NCBI GenBank assembly: GCA_002391525.1
Contig: DGFE01000101.1
Coordinates: 7,392-37,347, forward strand
Length of the DNA stretch: 29,956 nt
Direction of reading: 5' to 3'
Origin: Competibacteraceae bacterium UBA3908
GTDB lineage: Bacteria > Pseudomonadota > Gammaproteobacteria > Competibacterales > Competibacteraceae
Positions 8,359 through 15,786 of this stretch are shown one piece after another. The translations under genes were made by a program, and so were the position numbers. A model generated the notes under the pieces. That model saw only the letters and a list, made by a program, of their open reading frames with translations, was not told the DNA's origin and searched no databases. Numbering within the stretch: position 1 is the first letter of the stretch; the number at the start of each line of letters is the position of its first letter.

Positions 8359-8847
8359 TCACGCCACCGGATCGGCGATCTTGCCGATAGCCACCGGTTC
8401 GGCCGCCTTGACGGCGCGACCTTTCCTGGCCTTCGCCTCCGCCTCCACCGTCCGGGTCAGTTCCCGAACGTTCTGGCCGAGTCGATCCACCTGCTCGAAC
8501 AAGTGCTGAATATCGTCGCGGGTCGGCACGCCCAACCGGTGCAAGGCGCGCGCCACCCGCGTCTGGAAGACGTCTTCCAGCTTGTTCCAGGCGCCGGTCG
8601 CCTTGTCGCGGATTTCGCCAGCCTTGTCCTGCGCGGCTTCGAGTTCGCCTTTCATCTGGTCGGTTTTCTCCTCGGCAACCTTCTTCATCCGCACATCCAC
8701 CGCCTGGCCTTCCTGGACCAACGTTTCGAAAAACTTGCCGCCTTGTTCCTGGGTTCTGGCAAAGGCGCCGAGCCCCGCCAGCCAGATCTGGCGCGCGAAA
8801 TCCCGAACATTATTGGTCAGTCGCTTTTCAAACACGTCGGCTTTCAT
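8359..8847 (-). CDS. phasin-family polyhydroxyalkanoate granule protein
   Basis: 162 residues, strongly helical and amphipathic, with a RQIWLAGLGAFARTQEQG segment followed by FFETLVQEGQ, the conserved core of the PhaI/PhaF-type phasin family. A charged helical middle and an Ala/Lys/Arg-rich tail (KARKGRAVKAAEPV) follow; the tail could contact DNA as in PhaF, but that is inference. Phasins coat storage granules of poly(3-hydroxyalkanoate) and control their size and number. The ATG at 8847 is preferred over a start at 8877 because the MKADVFEKRL beginning is phasin-like and AGGGG lies upstream. No pha synthesis gene lies nearby, so the gene appears to stand alone. Confidence 0.85.
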   Translation of the reverse strand: MKADVFEKRLTNNVRDFARQIWLAGLGAFARTQEQGGKFFETLVQEGQAVDVRMKKVAEEKTDQMKGELEAAQDKAGEIRDKATGAWNKLEDVFQTRVARALHRLGVPTRDDIQHLFEQVDRLGQNVRELTRTVEAEAKARKGRAVKAAEPVAIGKIADPVA

Positions 8848-9064
8848 GATTGGAGCCCCTGATGTGCAATCGCGCAAGACTGGCTTGCATGGGTTGAATT
8901 GCCAATCTTCATAACAACCGGGAACAGCGGTCGCTCATCCCGGTAACCTTCGATTCCGGTAGAAAAATTAGCAGACAAAATTAGAGCCCGCATACTAACC
9001 CGGCCTGATGGACGAGGGTTTACGGCATCGCTCGGGGCTGGCCTGGCCCAGATTCGCGATGCGA

Positions 9065-9505
9065 TTATTCGTCCCGCTCGCCCCGGCGGGTGAAGCGGAC
9101 AATGCGGCGGCGATCCTGTTTGGTGGGGCGGCCGGTGGACCGCGGGAAGGCGGGATGGCACAAACGGCGCTGTTCGCCGAGCTGCTCGCGCCGCTGACGG
9201 CTTTCGGGGGTTTCTTCGTAGAGCAGCGCCGCCTCGCTGGCGGGACCACGCCGCTCGCTCAGCGCCCGGACCGCGACGATATATTCATCAAGACCGCGCT
9301 GAATGCGCAGGATTTCGCCGACGCGAACGGCGTGGGAGGGTTTGGCGCGCTGGCCACCGACCTGGACCTTGCCGCCCGCGACCGCCTCGGTCGCCAGGGT
9401 CCGCGTCTTGAAGAACCGCGCGGCCCACAACCACTTGTCGAGCCGAACTCGGCTTGCCGCGCCCTCGGCATCCGGCTGCCGGTCGTCGCCGCCTGTCGGG
9501 ACCAT
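9065..9505 (-). CDS. hslR: heat shock protein 15, ribosome-associated S4-domain protein
   Basis: 146 residues. An S4 RNA-binding domain fills the first half (RLDKWLWAARFFKTR, VAGGKVQVGGQRAKPSHAVRVGEIL). A basic tail ends in GRPTKQDRRRIVRFTRRG, the hallmark of Hsp15. In E. coli this protein binds 50S subunits that still carry a nascent chain and helps free stalled subunits. E. coli Hsp15 is 133 residues; here an extra Gly/Asp-rich leader of about 15 residues precedes the S4 domain, so a later start is possible. It lies 42 bases downstream of minE in the same direction. Confidence 0.9.
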   Translation of the reverse strand: MVPTGGDDRQPDAEGAASRVRLDKWLWAARFFKTRTLATEAVAGGKVQVGGQRAKPSHAVRVGEILRIQRGLDEYIVAVRALSERRGPASEAALLYEETPESRQRREQLGEQRRLCHPAFPRSTGRPTKQDRRRIVRFTRRGERDE

Positions 9506-9547
9506 GGAACCCGCGCCTGCCCGGACCCGGAACCGGTTCAGGATAGT

Positions 9548-9826
9548 CTAGCGCTGTGGGCCAAGTCGCTGTTCCTCGTCCGGCAGCGTGATGTTCAACT
9601 CCAGAATTTCACAGCCGCCTTCGCGATCCAGATGCACCTTGACCTGGCTTTGATCGATGGGCACGTACTTGCGCACCACTTCCAGCAACTCCTTCTTGAG
9701 CGCCGGCAGATAGTCGGGACTGCTGCGCCGGCTGCCCCGCTCGTGGGCCACGATGATCTGCAACCGTTCCTTGGCCAGCGCGGCCGACTTGCTGGGAGGC
9801 GAACGGAAATAGTCGAACAGGCCCAT
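9548..9826 (-). CDS. minE: cell division topological specificity factor MinE
   Basis: 92 residues. The MGLFDYFR start is the membrane-targeting helix, AKERLQIIVAHER is the MinD-binding segment, and the C-terminal half (LKKELLEVVRKYV, LELNITLP) is the topological specificity domain. MinE stimulates MinD ATPase and drives the pole-to-pole oscillation that places the division septum at mid-cell. The usual length is near 88. It begins three bases after minD. Confidence 0.97.
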   Translation of the reverse strand: MGLFDYFRSPPSKSAALAKERLQIIVAHERGSRRSSPDYLPALKKELLEVVRKYVPIDQSQVKVHLDREGGCEILELNITLPDEEQRLGPQR

Positions 9827-9829
9827 GGC

Positions 9830-10642
9830 TCAGCTCCCGCCAAACAGGCGCTTCAGAAACCCTTTCTTCTGGCTCATGGTGAACCGGTGCGGCAAATCCT
9901 TGCCCAGGAAACGCTCGACCAAATCGCCATAGGCGGCGCCCGCATCGCTGCCGTCCTCCAGAATCACGGGAACGCCGGCGTTCGAAGATTGCAAAACGGC
10001 TGGCGATTCCGGGATCACGCCCAGCAGGGGAATACCCAGAATCTCCAACACATCCTCCACGGTGAGCATGTCGCCGCGATGGGCGCGGTCCGGCGCGTAG
10101 CGGGCCAGCACCAGATGTTCCTTGACCGGTGGATCGCCCTGCTCGGCCCGCCGCGAGCGGCTGGCCAGAATGCCGAGAATCCGGTCGGAATCGCGCACCG
10201 ACGACACTTCCGGATTGGTCACCACCAGCGCTTCGTCGGCGAAATACAGCGCCATCAAGGCGCCTCGTTCGATGCCCGCCGGTGAGTCGCAGACCACGTA
10301 GTCGAAGCTCTGCTTGAGTTCGTTCAATATTTTTTCAACCCCTTCCTTGGTCAGCGCTTCCTTGTCGCGGGTCTGCGAGGCCGGCAGAATGTAAAGATTA
10401 TCCACGCGCTTGTCGCGAATCAGCGCCTGGTTCAGATTGGCCTCGCTGTTGATGACGTTGACGAAGTCGTACACGACCCGGCGCTCGCACCCCATGATCA
10501 AATCGAGGTTGCGCAAACCGACATCGAAATCGATCACCACGGTCCGGTAGCCGCGCTGGGCCAGACCGGTGGCGAAACTGGCGCTGGTCGTGGTTTTGCC
10601 CACGCCCCCCTTGCCGGAGGTCACGACGATAACGGTTGCCAA
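9830..10642 (-). CDS. minD: septum site-determining ATPase MinD
   Basis: 270 residues of the ParA/MinD family. The deviant Walker A motif SGKGGVGKTT is at residues 8-17, and DFDVGLRNLDLIMG and VCDSPAGIE are the switch regions. The C-terminal amphipathic membrane-targeting helix (KGFLKRLFGG) is intact. MinD-ATP binds the inner membrane and recruits MinC, and MinE releases it. The gene lies between minC and minE in the classic minCDE operon. Confidence 0.98.
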   Translation of the reverse strand: MATVIVVTSGKGGVGKTTTSASFATGLAQRGYRTVVIDFDVGLRNLDLIMGCERRVVYDFVNVINSEANLNQALIRDKRVDNLYILPASQTRDKEALTKEGVEKILNELKQSFDYVVCDSPAGIERGALMALYFADEALVVTNPEVSSVRDSDRILGILASRSRRAEQGDPPVKEHLVLARYAPDRAHRGDMLTVEDVLEILGIPLLGVIPESPAVLQSSNAGVPVILEDGSDAGAAYGDLVERFLGKDLPHRFTMSQKKGFLKRLFGGS

Positions 10643-10708
10643 GCTGCTATCCCACCTCGTTGTGTTAAAGAATGAACGAACGACCGCTCCCGCCCGCGTC
10701 TTGGCGAA

Positions 10709-11428
10709 TCAGCGGGTCAGCTGTTCGATGATCAGTCGGTCTTCCACCAGGCGAACCTGAACGGCCTTGCCCCGGTCGGTCGGTTCGAGCTGCTCGCTGA
10801 TCCGGTAATGGCCGGCTATCGAGATCAATTCCGCTTCCAGGCTCTGACAGAAAATTCGCGTCTCCAGGTCGCCCTTGACTCCCGCCAGCGCCCGCCCGCG
10901 CAGCACCCCATAAATGTGGACATTGCCGTCGGCGATCACCTCGGCGCCGGCGCTGACCGCCCCGAGCACGATCAGATCGCCATCGGGGGCGTAAATCTGC
11001 TGGCCCGAACGAACCGGATGGTTGACGAGCCGGCTGCGCGCCGGCGTGGGCTCGGCCCGCTCGGGCTTCTTGGCGGCGCTCGCGGCGCGGCTCTCGGGCA
11101 ACACCGGCAAGCCAGCCAGGCGGGCGGACGCCTGCTGCTTCGGACTGCCGTTACGGATGCCCACCGGTATCATGCCATGTCCTCGCAACAGATCGTACAG
11201 CCCCTTGAAATCCACGCCATCCCTGGGCTCCGCCATTCCTTCCAGATCGATCACCACCGGGGTGTTGTTGAAGAAACTGGGGGCCTGCTTGATCTTTTCC
11301 GCCAAGTATCGCTCGATAGCGGTTCGGTCCGGTTTGAACAGGTGCAGAACGGTCAAGGTGAACAAGCTGCCCTTGAGTTCGAAGGGCAGAGGGTCTTCGC
11401 TTGCGAGATGAGGTGATCGCAGCAGCAT
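10709..11428 (-). CDS. minC: septum site-determining protein MinC
   Basis: 239 residues. The N-terminal domain (FELKGSLFTLTVLHL) contacts FtsZ. After an Ala/Pro/Arg-rich linker (about 105-130), the C-terminal beta-helix domain (VRSGQQIYAPDGDLIVLG, GADVHIYG-like ADGNVHIYGVLRGRALAG) binds MinD and FtsZ tails. MinC blocks FtsZ assembly away from mid-cell. The ATG at 11428 matches the family start; the frame runs on to 11536 without family similarity. minD begins 66 bases after its stop. Confidence 0.96.
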   Translation of the reverse strand: MLLRSPHLASEDPLPFELKGSLFTLTVLHLFKPDRTAIERYLAEKIKQAPSFFNNTPVVIDLEGMAEPRDGVDFKGLYDLLRGHGMIPVGIRNGSPKQQASARLAGLPVLPESRAASAAKKPERAEPTPARSRLVNHPVRSGQQIYAPDGDLIVLGAVSAGAEVIADGNVHIYGVLRGRALAGVKGDLETRIFCQSLEAELISIAGHYRISEQLEPTDRGKAVQVRLVEDRLIIEQLTR

Positions 11429-11535
11429 GACGGCGTGGAATACCTCGGGCTGGACGCTTGTTTTCAGCGTTATTCTACACGCCAACCCTCGGCGGGGAAC
11501 ATGCTCGTGGCTCAGGCGGCCCTGGCCGGGCTCCA

Positions 11536-12015
11536 TCAGTGATCATGACCGTGGGCGTGGGCGTGTCCATGGGACAATTCCTGCGCCGTCGCGTCCCGCA
11601 CCTCCAGCACCTCGACCTCGAAGTTCAGATTCTTACCCGCCATGGGATGGTTGGCGTCCAGCGTCACGCCCTGGTCGTTCACCGCCACCACCGTGAAATT
11701 CAGAATGCCATGTGCGCCCTCGCCCTGAACCTGCATGCCGACCTGAATATCCTCGTCCGGCGGAAACTGCCTGCGCGGCACCTCGAACACCGCCTCGGGG
11801 TTATAGTCGCCGTAGCCGTCGGCGGGCGAGACCTGGATCGCCGAGCTGAATCCGGCTTCGCTGCCCTCCAACGCGGTTTCCAGACCCCGAATGATGTTGC
11901 CGTAGCCATGCAGGTAGACGAACGGTTCGCGCCCGCGACTGGAATCGAGCAATCTGCCGTGGTCGTCGGTAAGCGTATAGTGGAGGGATACGACCCTGCC
12001 GTGGGCTGCTTTCAT
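11536..12015 (-). CDS. FKBP-type peptidyl-prolyl isomerase, SlyD-like
   Basis: 159 residues. The split FKBP fold (LHYTLTDDHGRLLDSS, PFVYLHGYGNIIRGLETALEG) carries the inserted chaperone flap (AIQVSPADGYGDYNPEAVFEVPRRQF) typical of SlyD. The second FKBP strand pair (LDANHPMAGKNLNFEVEV) follows. The C-terminus is a short histidine-rich tail, HGHAHAHGHDH, likely to bind nickel or zinc; the long Cys/His tail of E. coli SlyD is absent. It acts as a cytosolic folding catalyst and may take part in metal delivery. AGGAG precedes the ATG at 12015. The gene diverges from the NlpC/P60 lipoprotein gene. Confidence 0.92.
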   Translation of the reverse strand: MKAAHGRVVSLHYTLTDDHGRLLDSSRGREPFVYLHGYGNIIRGLETALEGSEAGFSSAIQVSPADGYGDYNPEAVFEVPRRQFPPDEDIQVGMQVQGEGAHGILNFTVVAVNDQGVTLDANHPMAGKNLNFEVEVLEVRDATAQELSHGHAHAHGHDH

Positions 12016-12212
12016 GGGAGCTCCTGGCGTATGAATTGACGCTCTACTATAGACCATCCCGTCCGTATCCGCCGCAAAAACCGCATGGCCGTGAGCCGAC
12101 GCGGTGTTTTCTGGAAGTCCGCTCGCCCTTGCGCGCGATGGCTATCGCTATACTTTGAATCGTCTTGGCCGAGTGGCGCCGTTGCGATCCAATCCGTGGG
12201 GGAACTTTTATC

Positions 12213-12755
12213 ATGCCTATCCTGCCTCGCATCCGCAGGACATCGTGTCTGTTCCTGCTGTTGACCGGCTTGTCCTGGCTGGGCGGCTGCGCGACGCCTC
12301 CCGTATCCACGCGCGACCATCCGCACGCCAGTGCCGCGCGCCAGCGCATTCTCGGAGCCGCCGAACGGCTGATCGGCACACCGTATGTATTGGGCGGCGA
12401 ATCGCCCGGCGGGGTAGATTGCAGCGGCCTGGTGCAGTACGCCTACCTGCAGGCCGGCATCCGGGTGCCGCGCACCACGACCGAGCAATTTCGAGCCGGA
12501 CGACCGCAGCGCAAGGTGCTGCCGGGCGATCTGCTGTTCTTCCGCACCGACGCCACCGGCGCGGTCTCCCACGTCGGCATTTACGCCGGCAAGGGTCGGA
12601 TGATCCACGCCTCCTCCGGCTCCGGCCAGGTTCGCAAGGTCGATCTGAACCAGCGCTACTGGCAGCGGCGGCTGGTCGGCGGCGCGACGTATTTGGGTGG
12701 AGCGGGCACGCCGACGGTTGGACGCTGGCCCGCGAACGCTGGCCCCTCCGGCTAG
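12213..12755 (+). CDS. NlpC/P60-family lipoprotein, probable murein endopeptidase
   Basis: 180 residues. A type-II signal with lipobox LGGC puts the lipidated cysteine at 26, and Ala at +2 predicts the outer membrane. The NlpC/P60 domain has GGVDCSGLVQYAY with catalytic Cys70, SHVGIY with His120 and MIHASS with His132. It resembles Spr/NlpC enzymes that cut the D-Glu to diaminopimelate bond in peptidoglycan stem peptides, allowing wall growth. The ATG at 12213 follows GGGGGAA; a longer reading from 12165 lacks a ribosome site and would spoil the signal peptide. The stop overlaps the stop of the convergent amidotransferase gene. Confidence 0.93.
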   Translation: MPILPRIRRTSCLFLLLTGLSWLGGCATPPVSTRDHPHASAARQRILGAAERLIGTPYVLGGESPGGVDCSGLVQYAYLQAGIRVPRTTTEQFRAGRPQRKVLPGDLLFFRTDATGAVSHVGIYAGKGRMIHASSGSGQVRKVDLNQRYWQRRLVGGATYLGGAGTPTVGRWPANAGPSG

Positions 12756-13531
12756 GCGCCGAACTCCGCCACCTGCTCGCCGGCGTCGAAAATCGCCAGC
12801 GCGCCGGGACGCATGACCGTCCACGCCTCGTTGGCGGTCAGCGGCCGGGTGGCAACCACGGTCACAATGTCGTTGGGGGTGGTTTCCGCCTGAAAATCCA
12901 CCGTCATGTCGGCATCCATCAAGCGGGCCTGGCCGAACGGCGCCCGGCGGGTCAGCCACGACAAGTGCGTGCTGCAATGGGCGTACAGGTGGCAGGCGTC
13001 GCTCAGCAGATAATTGAACACGCCGAGCCGGCTCAGCTCCAGCGTCAGTTCATGGATGCAGCGCCACAAACCGGTCGGTCGGCGCGGCGGTCGCGGAAAG
13101 CGGTCGCGGATGCGGCCCAGCAGCCAGCAAAAGGCGTGTTCGCTGTCGGTGGTGCCGATTGGCCGGTAATAACCGAGTGGCAGCCGTTTCACCCCGCGCA
13201 GTTGCCCGTTGTGGGCGAACACCCAGTGCCGACCCCACAGCTCGCGGCTGAAGGGATGGGTGTTCTCCAGGCAAATCCGCCCGCGATTGGCGCGCCGGAT
13301 GTGGCTGATGACGATCAGGCTCTTGATGGCGTAGCGCTGCACCAGCAGGGCGATCTCCGACTCGGCGCTAGGATGGGGATCGTGAAAGGTTCGGCAACCG
13401 CGCCCCTCGTAGAAGGCGATGCCCCAGCCGTCCCGATGCGGTCCGGTCTTGCCGCCGCGCTGCATCAGACCGGTGAAACTGAAGCAAATGTCGGTGGGAA
13501 CGTTGGCGCTCATCCCGAGCAGTTCGCACAT
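12752..13531 (-). CDS. class II glutamine amidotransferase, YafJ-like
   Basis: 259 residues. MCELLGMSANVP places the nucleophile cysteine at position 2, directly after the removed methionine, as in Ntn-type amidotransferases. Family marks are RDGWGIAFYEG, SHIRRANRG, NTHPF, FAHNGQL and TTDSEHAFCWLL. Such proteins hydrolyse glutamine to release ammonia; the acceptor for the YafJ group is not established. The gene begins 20 bases after the MBL hydrolase gene, with ycgN before that, so these form a three-gene minus operon. It ends four bases into the convergent lipoprotein gene. Confidence 0.92.
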   Translation of the reverse strand: MCELLGMSANVPTDICFSFTGLMQRGGKTGPHRDGWGIAFYEGRGCRTFHDPHPSAESEIALLVQRYAIKSLIVISHIRRANRGRICLENTHPFSRELWGRHWVFAHNGQLRGVKRLPLGYYRPIGTTDSEHAFCWLLGRIRDRFPRPPRRPTGLWRCIHELTLELSRLGVFNYLLSDACHLYAHCSTHLSWLTRRAPFGQARLMDADMTVDFQAETTPNDIVTVVATRPLTANEAWTVMRPGALAIFDAGEQVAEFGA

Positions 13532-13551
13532 TGCCGTCGATCTCCGCCGAT

Positions 13552-14250
13552 TCAGCCCCAGCGCGGTCCGGGCGCCATGTCGAAGCCGAAGCTGGGCATC
13601 CCGCGCTCGCGGCGGAGGTAATCCAGAAACGGGTTGCCGCGCAGCTCTTCCTCCAGCGTGGTGACGGGACCGTGGCCGCTGCACACGAGCAGATGGCCGG
13701 GCAATTCCAGTAGCCGCCGCAGGCTCTTCCACATCAGTTCAGGATCGCTGAGCGGAAAATCGGTGCGTCCGATGCTGCCGGCGAACAGCGTATCGCCGAC
13801 GAAGATGTAGGTGTCGTCGTAATAGCAGCCCTGGCCCGGCGTATGCCCCGGCGTGGACAGGAAGCGAAACCGCCACTCGCCCACCTCGATGGTGTCCCCG
13901 TCTTCGACGTAGCGGTCGATCCGTCCGCACGGTCGGTCGAACTCCGCCATGCCGAACAACAACGAACCCTGCTTCGGCAGCATTTCGAACAGTTGCCGCT
14001 CCAGCGCCGGCAGGTAGGTGATCGCCTCGGGAAATTCCCGCTGCACATCCGCCAGCCCGCCGGCATGATCGAAATGGGCGTGAGTCAGCAAAATCGCCCG
14101 CAAATCCGGGCGCGGCTTCATTTCGGCCAGTGCGTTCGCCAGATCCGGCCCTTCCCCGGTGTCCACCACGGCGCAACAACCGGTGGCGGGATCCTCGAGC
14201 AGGTAGGCGTTGACCTGGAAGGCGCCCAGGGTAAGACAGCGAACTTTCAT
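13552..14250 (-). CDS. MBL-fold metal-dependent hydrolase, glyoxalase II-like
   Basis: 232 residues. The metallo-beta-lactamase core shows THAHFDH (His57, His59, Asp61, His62), a downstream metal histidine in STPGHTPGQ, and FVGDTLFAGSIGRTDFP, the pattern of the YcbL/glyoxalase II-type thioester hydrolases. It probably hydrolyses a thioester such as S-lactoylglutathione in the cytosol; the substrate is inferred. The extended C-terminal domain of true glyoxalase II (GloB) is absent, which favours YcbL. Its ATG overlaps the TGA of ycgN (ATGA), so the two are translationally coupled. Confidence 0.9.
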   Translation of the reverse strand: MKVRCLTLGAFQVNAYLLEDPATGCCAVVDTGEGPDLANALAEMKPRPDLRAILLTHAHFDHAGGLADVQREFPEAITYLPALERQLFEMLPKQGSLLFGMAEFDRPCGRIDRYVEDGDTIEVGEWRFRFLSTPGHTPGQGCYYDDTYIFVGDTLFAGSIGRTDFPLSDPELMWKSLRRLLELPGHLLVCSGHGPVTTLEEELRGNPFLDYLRRERGMPSFGFDMAPGPRWG

Positions 14251-14687
14251 GGCAGGCACTCGATGATATGATCTTCCAGCCGCCGTGCCCGCCGTTCCGG
14301 CACGGCCCAGCCGCGCACGCTCATCCCGGCCCGTCGGGTGGAATCCGGATCGCCGGTCCGCAGCGGATGCCAGTCCGGCAACGCTCGGTTCTCCGCCCGC
14401 AGGCGATAGGCGCAGGTCGGCGGCAGCCAGTTCACTTGCCGGGCCAGGCTGGGCGTCAATTGCACGCAATCGGGCACCCAGCGGAAGCGTTCGGCATAAC
14501 GGGTGCAACGGCCCGTGTCGAGATTCAACAACTTGCAGGCGACGTTGGTATGGAACAGTTCGCCCGTATCCTCGTCCTCCAGTTTGTGCAGGCAGCACTT
14601 GCCGCAACCGTCGCACAACGCTTCCCACTCGCTCGGGATCAACTCGGCGAGAGGCTTGCTTTCCCAGAAGCGGAGGACGGTATCCAT
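14247..14687 (-). CDS. ycgN: YcgN-family cysteine-cluster protein (UPF0260)
   Basis: 146 residues. FWESKPLAELIPSEWEALCDGCGKCC is followed by LHKLEDEDTGELF, TNVACKLLN, RFRWVPDCVQLTP and WLPPTCAYRLL-like sequence, which together define the YcgN/UPF0260 family. The CxxCxxCC cluster plus later cysteines resemble the zinc/iron-chelating CxxxCxxC domain; the function is unknown. The ATG at 14687 matches the family start; a TTG at 14714 is possible. It overlaps the MBL hydrolase gene by four bases. Confidence 0.92.
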   Translation of the reverse strand: MDTVLRFWESKPLAELIPSEWEALCDGCGKCCLHKLEDEDTGELFHTNVACKLLNLDTGRCTRYAERFRWVPDCVQLTPSLARQVNWLPPTCAYRLRAENRALPDWHPLRTGDPDSTRRAGMSVRGWAVPERRARRLEDHIIECLP

Positions 14688-14744
14688 GGCGACAACGGGC
14701 GAGGCTGGAGACAAGGGACGCCGCGCGGCATCCCCGGAGCCGGA

Positions 14745-15176
14745 TCAGGTCGTGATGTATTCGCGCAGGACCTTGGCCTCGAAGGCGGTTTCCTCCAGCT
14801 TGGCTTTCACCAGGTCGCCGATGGACACCACGCCCACCATCTTGCCATCCTCGACCACCGGCATGTGGCGAAAACGCTTGGTGGTCATGATGGCGAGAAC
14901 CTCGCTGACGGTATCGGACGGTTTGCCCGTGGTCATGTCGCAGGTCATGTAGGGCCGAATCGACATTTTGGCGAAATCGGTCCGGCCCTCGGCGCACAGC
15001 TTCAGCACATCGCGTTCGGTGAAGATGCCGGCTGGGGAACCGTCGGCGTTCGGCACGATGACCGATCCGACCCGATACTCGGTCATCGCTCGGATGGCGT
15101 CGGCGACGGTGGCCGTCGCCGGCACGGTGACCGGCTGACCGCCTTTTTTATTCAAAATTTCCTTCAATTGCATCAT
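14745..15176 (-). CDS. CBS-domain pair protein
   Basis: 143 residues consisting of two CBS domains (about 12-65 and 75-130). Typical features are VADAIRAMTEYRVGSVIVP, GIFTERDVLK, VSEVLAIMTTKRFRHMPVV and GVVSIGDLVK. Stand-alone CBS pairs bind adenosine nucleotides and act as energy sensors; the partner here is unknown. GGGGAGAT precedes a double ATG at 15176/15173. Upstream lies a decayed acetyltransferase gene, so the protein probably has its own promoter. Confidence 0.9.
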   Translation of the reverse strand: MMQLKEILNKKGGQPVTVPATATVADAIRAMTEYRVGSVIVPNADGSPAGIFTERDVLKLCAEGRTDFAKMSIRPYMTCDMTTGKPSDTVSEVLAIMTTKRFRHMPVVEDGKMVGVVSIGDLVKAKLEETAFEAKVLREYITT

Positions 15177-15291
15177 GGATAGATCTCCCCAATCGTTGAT
15201 CGAAACGAGCGTCCGGTAATTATTTATCAAACTGGTCGGTTTTAGCTACAGGCGCGACGCGGAGCAACCGGGTCATTTTCCACTCGCAGGC

Positions 15292-15457
15292 TCACAGTTC
15301 GCGGATCACCCGACAGGGATTGCCGACCGCCAGCACCCGCGCCGGCAGGCTGCGCGTCACCACGCTGCCGGCCCCGATGCCGGACCAATTCCGGGTCGGA
15401 ACCCCGATAGGGTTCGTCGGCCAGCATTTTTTCGCTCTCGGATCGAGCTATGGACAT
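15292..15457 (-). pseudogene. maltose O-acetyltransferase remnant with large internal deletion
   Basis: From the ATG at 15457 the protein begins MSIARSESEKMLADEPYRGS, which matches the N-terminus of Maa-type sugar acetyltransferases (SEKEKMLAGELY-like). After about 25 codons the match stops, and a different frame, ending at the TGA at 15292-15294, encodes GAGSVVTRSLPARVLAVGNP then CRVIREL. That is the C-terminal end of the same left-handed beta-helix family. Roughly 120-130 middle codons, including the acyl-CoA and catalytic histidine region, are missing. The join lies near 15385-15398. The original enzyme would have acetylated maltose or glucose; this copy cannot. The unshifted reading frame from 15457 to 15242 is an artefact of the deletion. 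Confidence 0.8.
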
Positions 15458-15463
15458 GACGGT

Positions 15464-15751
15464 TCACCGCAAGATGAGCCAGCTCAGATAAGCGAGCAAC
15501 AAGACGATGATGGGCAGAACGACCACCATTCCCTTGCGCGCGCCGGTGACGAGTTGCGCGCCCTTGACTTGGAGTTCCTCGGCGCGATCCTGCAGGCGCT
15601 CGGCGCGTTCGGCTTGCTTCTGGACCAGCGCGAACTGCTCGCGTTGCAGCACCAGCGATTCGGCTTGGCGCTCCAGTTGCGTTCTTTGGTTGTCGCGGAT
15701 TTCTTCCAGAAGGCGAAGCAGTCGCTGCGAATCCTGATCATTCATGGGCAT
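15464..15751 (-). CDS. small coiled-coil protein with C-terminal membrane anchor
   Basis: 95 residues. The first 70 form an Arg/Glu/Gln-rich heptad coiled coil (LLRLLEEIRDNQRTQLERQAE, then QKQAERAERLQDRAEELQ). One transmembrane segment follows (about 76-93, VVVLPIIVLLLAYLSWLIL) and ends the protein, so it is tail-anchored with the coiled coil in the cytosol. I do not recognise a named family. Starts at 15751 and 15745 are both possible and neither has a clear ribosome site. It lies six bases before the decayed acetyltransferase, which probably shared its transcript. Confidence 0.7.
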   Translation of the reverse strand: MPMNDQDSQRLLRLLEEIRDNQRTQLERQAESLVLQREQFALVQKQAERAERLQDRAEELQVKGAQLVTGARKGMVVVLPIIVLLLAYLSWLILR

Positions 15752-15786
15752 GACAAAAGGTCATTCAATTGGGTCCTCAAATATCT

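Noticed and set aside
9008..10285. 425-codon plus-strand frame
   Set aside because: Antisense to hslR, minE and minD, all clearly recognised.
12160..12185. tRNA-like GGCCGAGTGGC sequence
   Set aside because: It resembles a D-arm of tRNA-Ser/Leu, but no acceptor stem, anticodon arm or T-arm follows.
15242..15457. Intact 71-residue protein
   Set aside because: Only the first 25 residues resemble a family (Maa). The rest is the out-of-frame reading of that family's C-terminal end, so it is better called a pseudogene.
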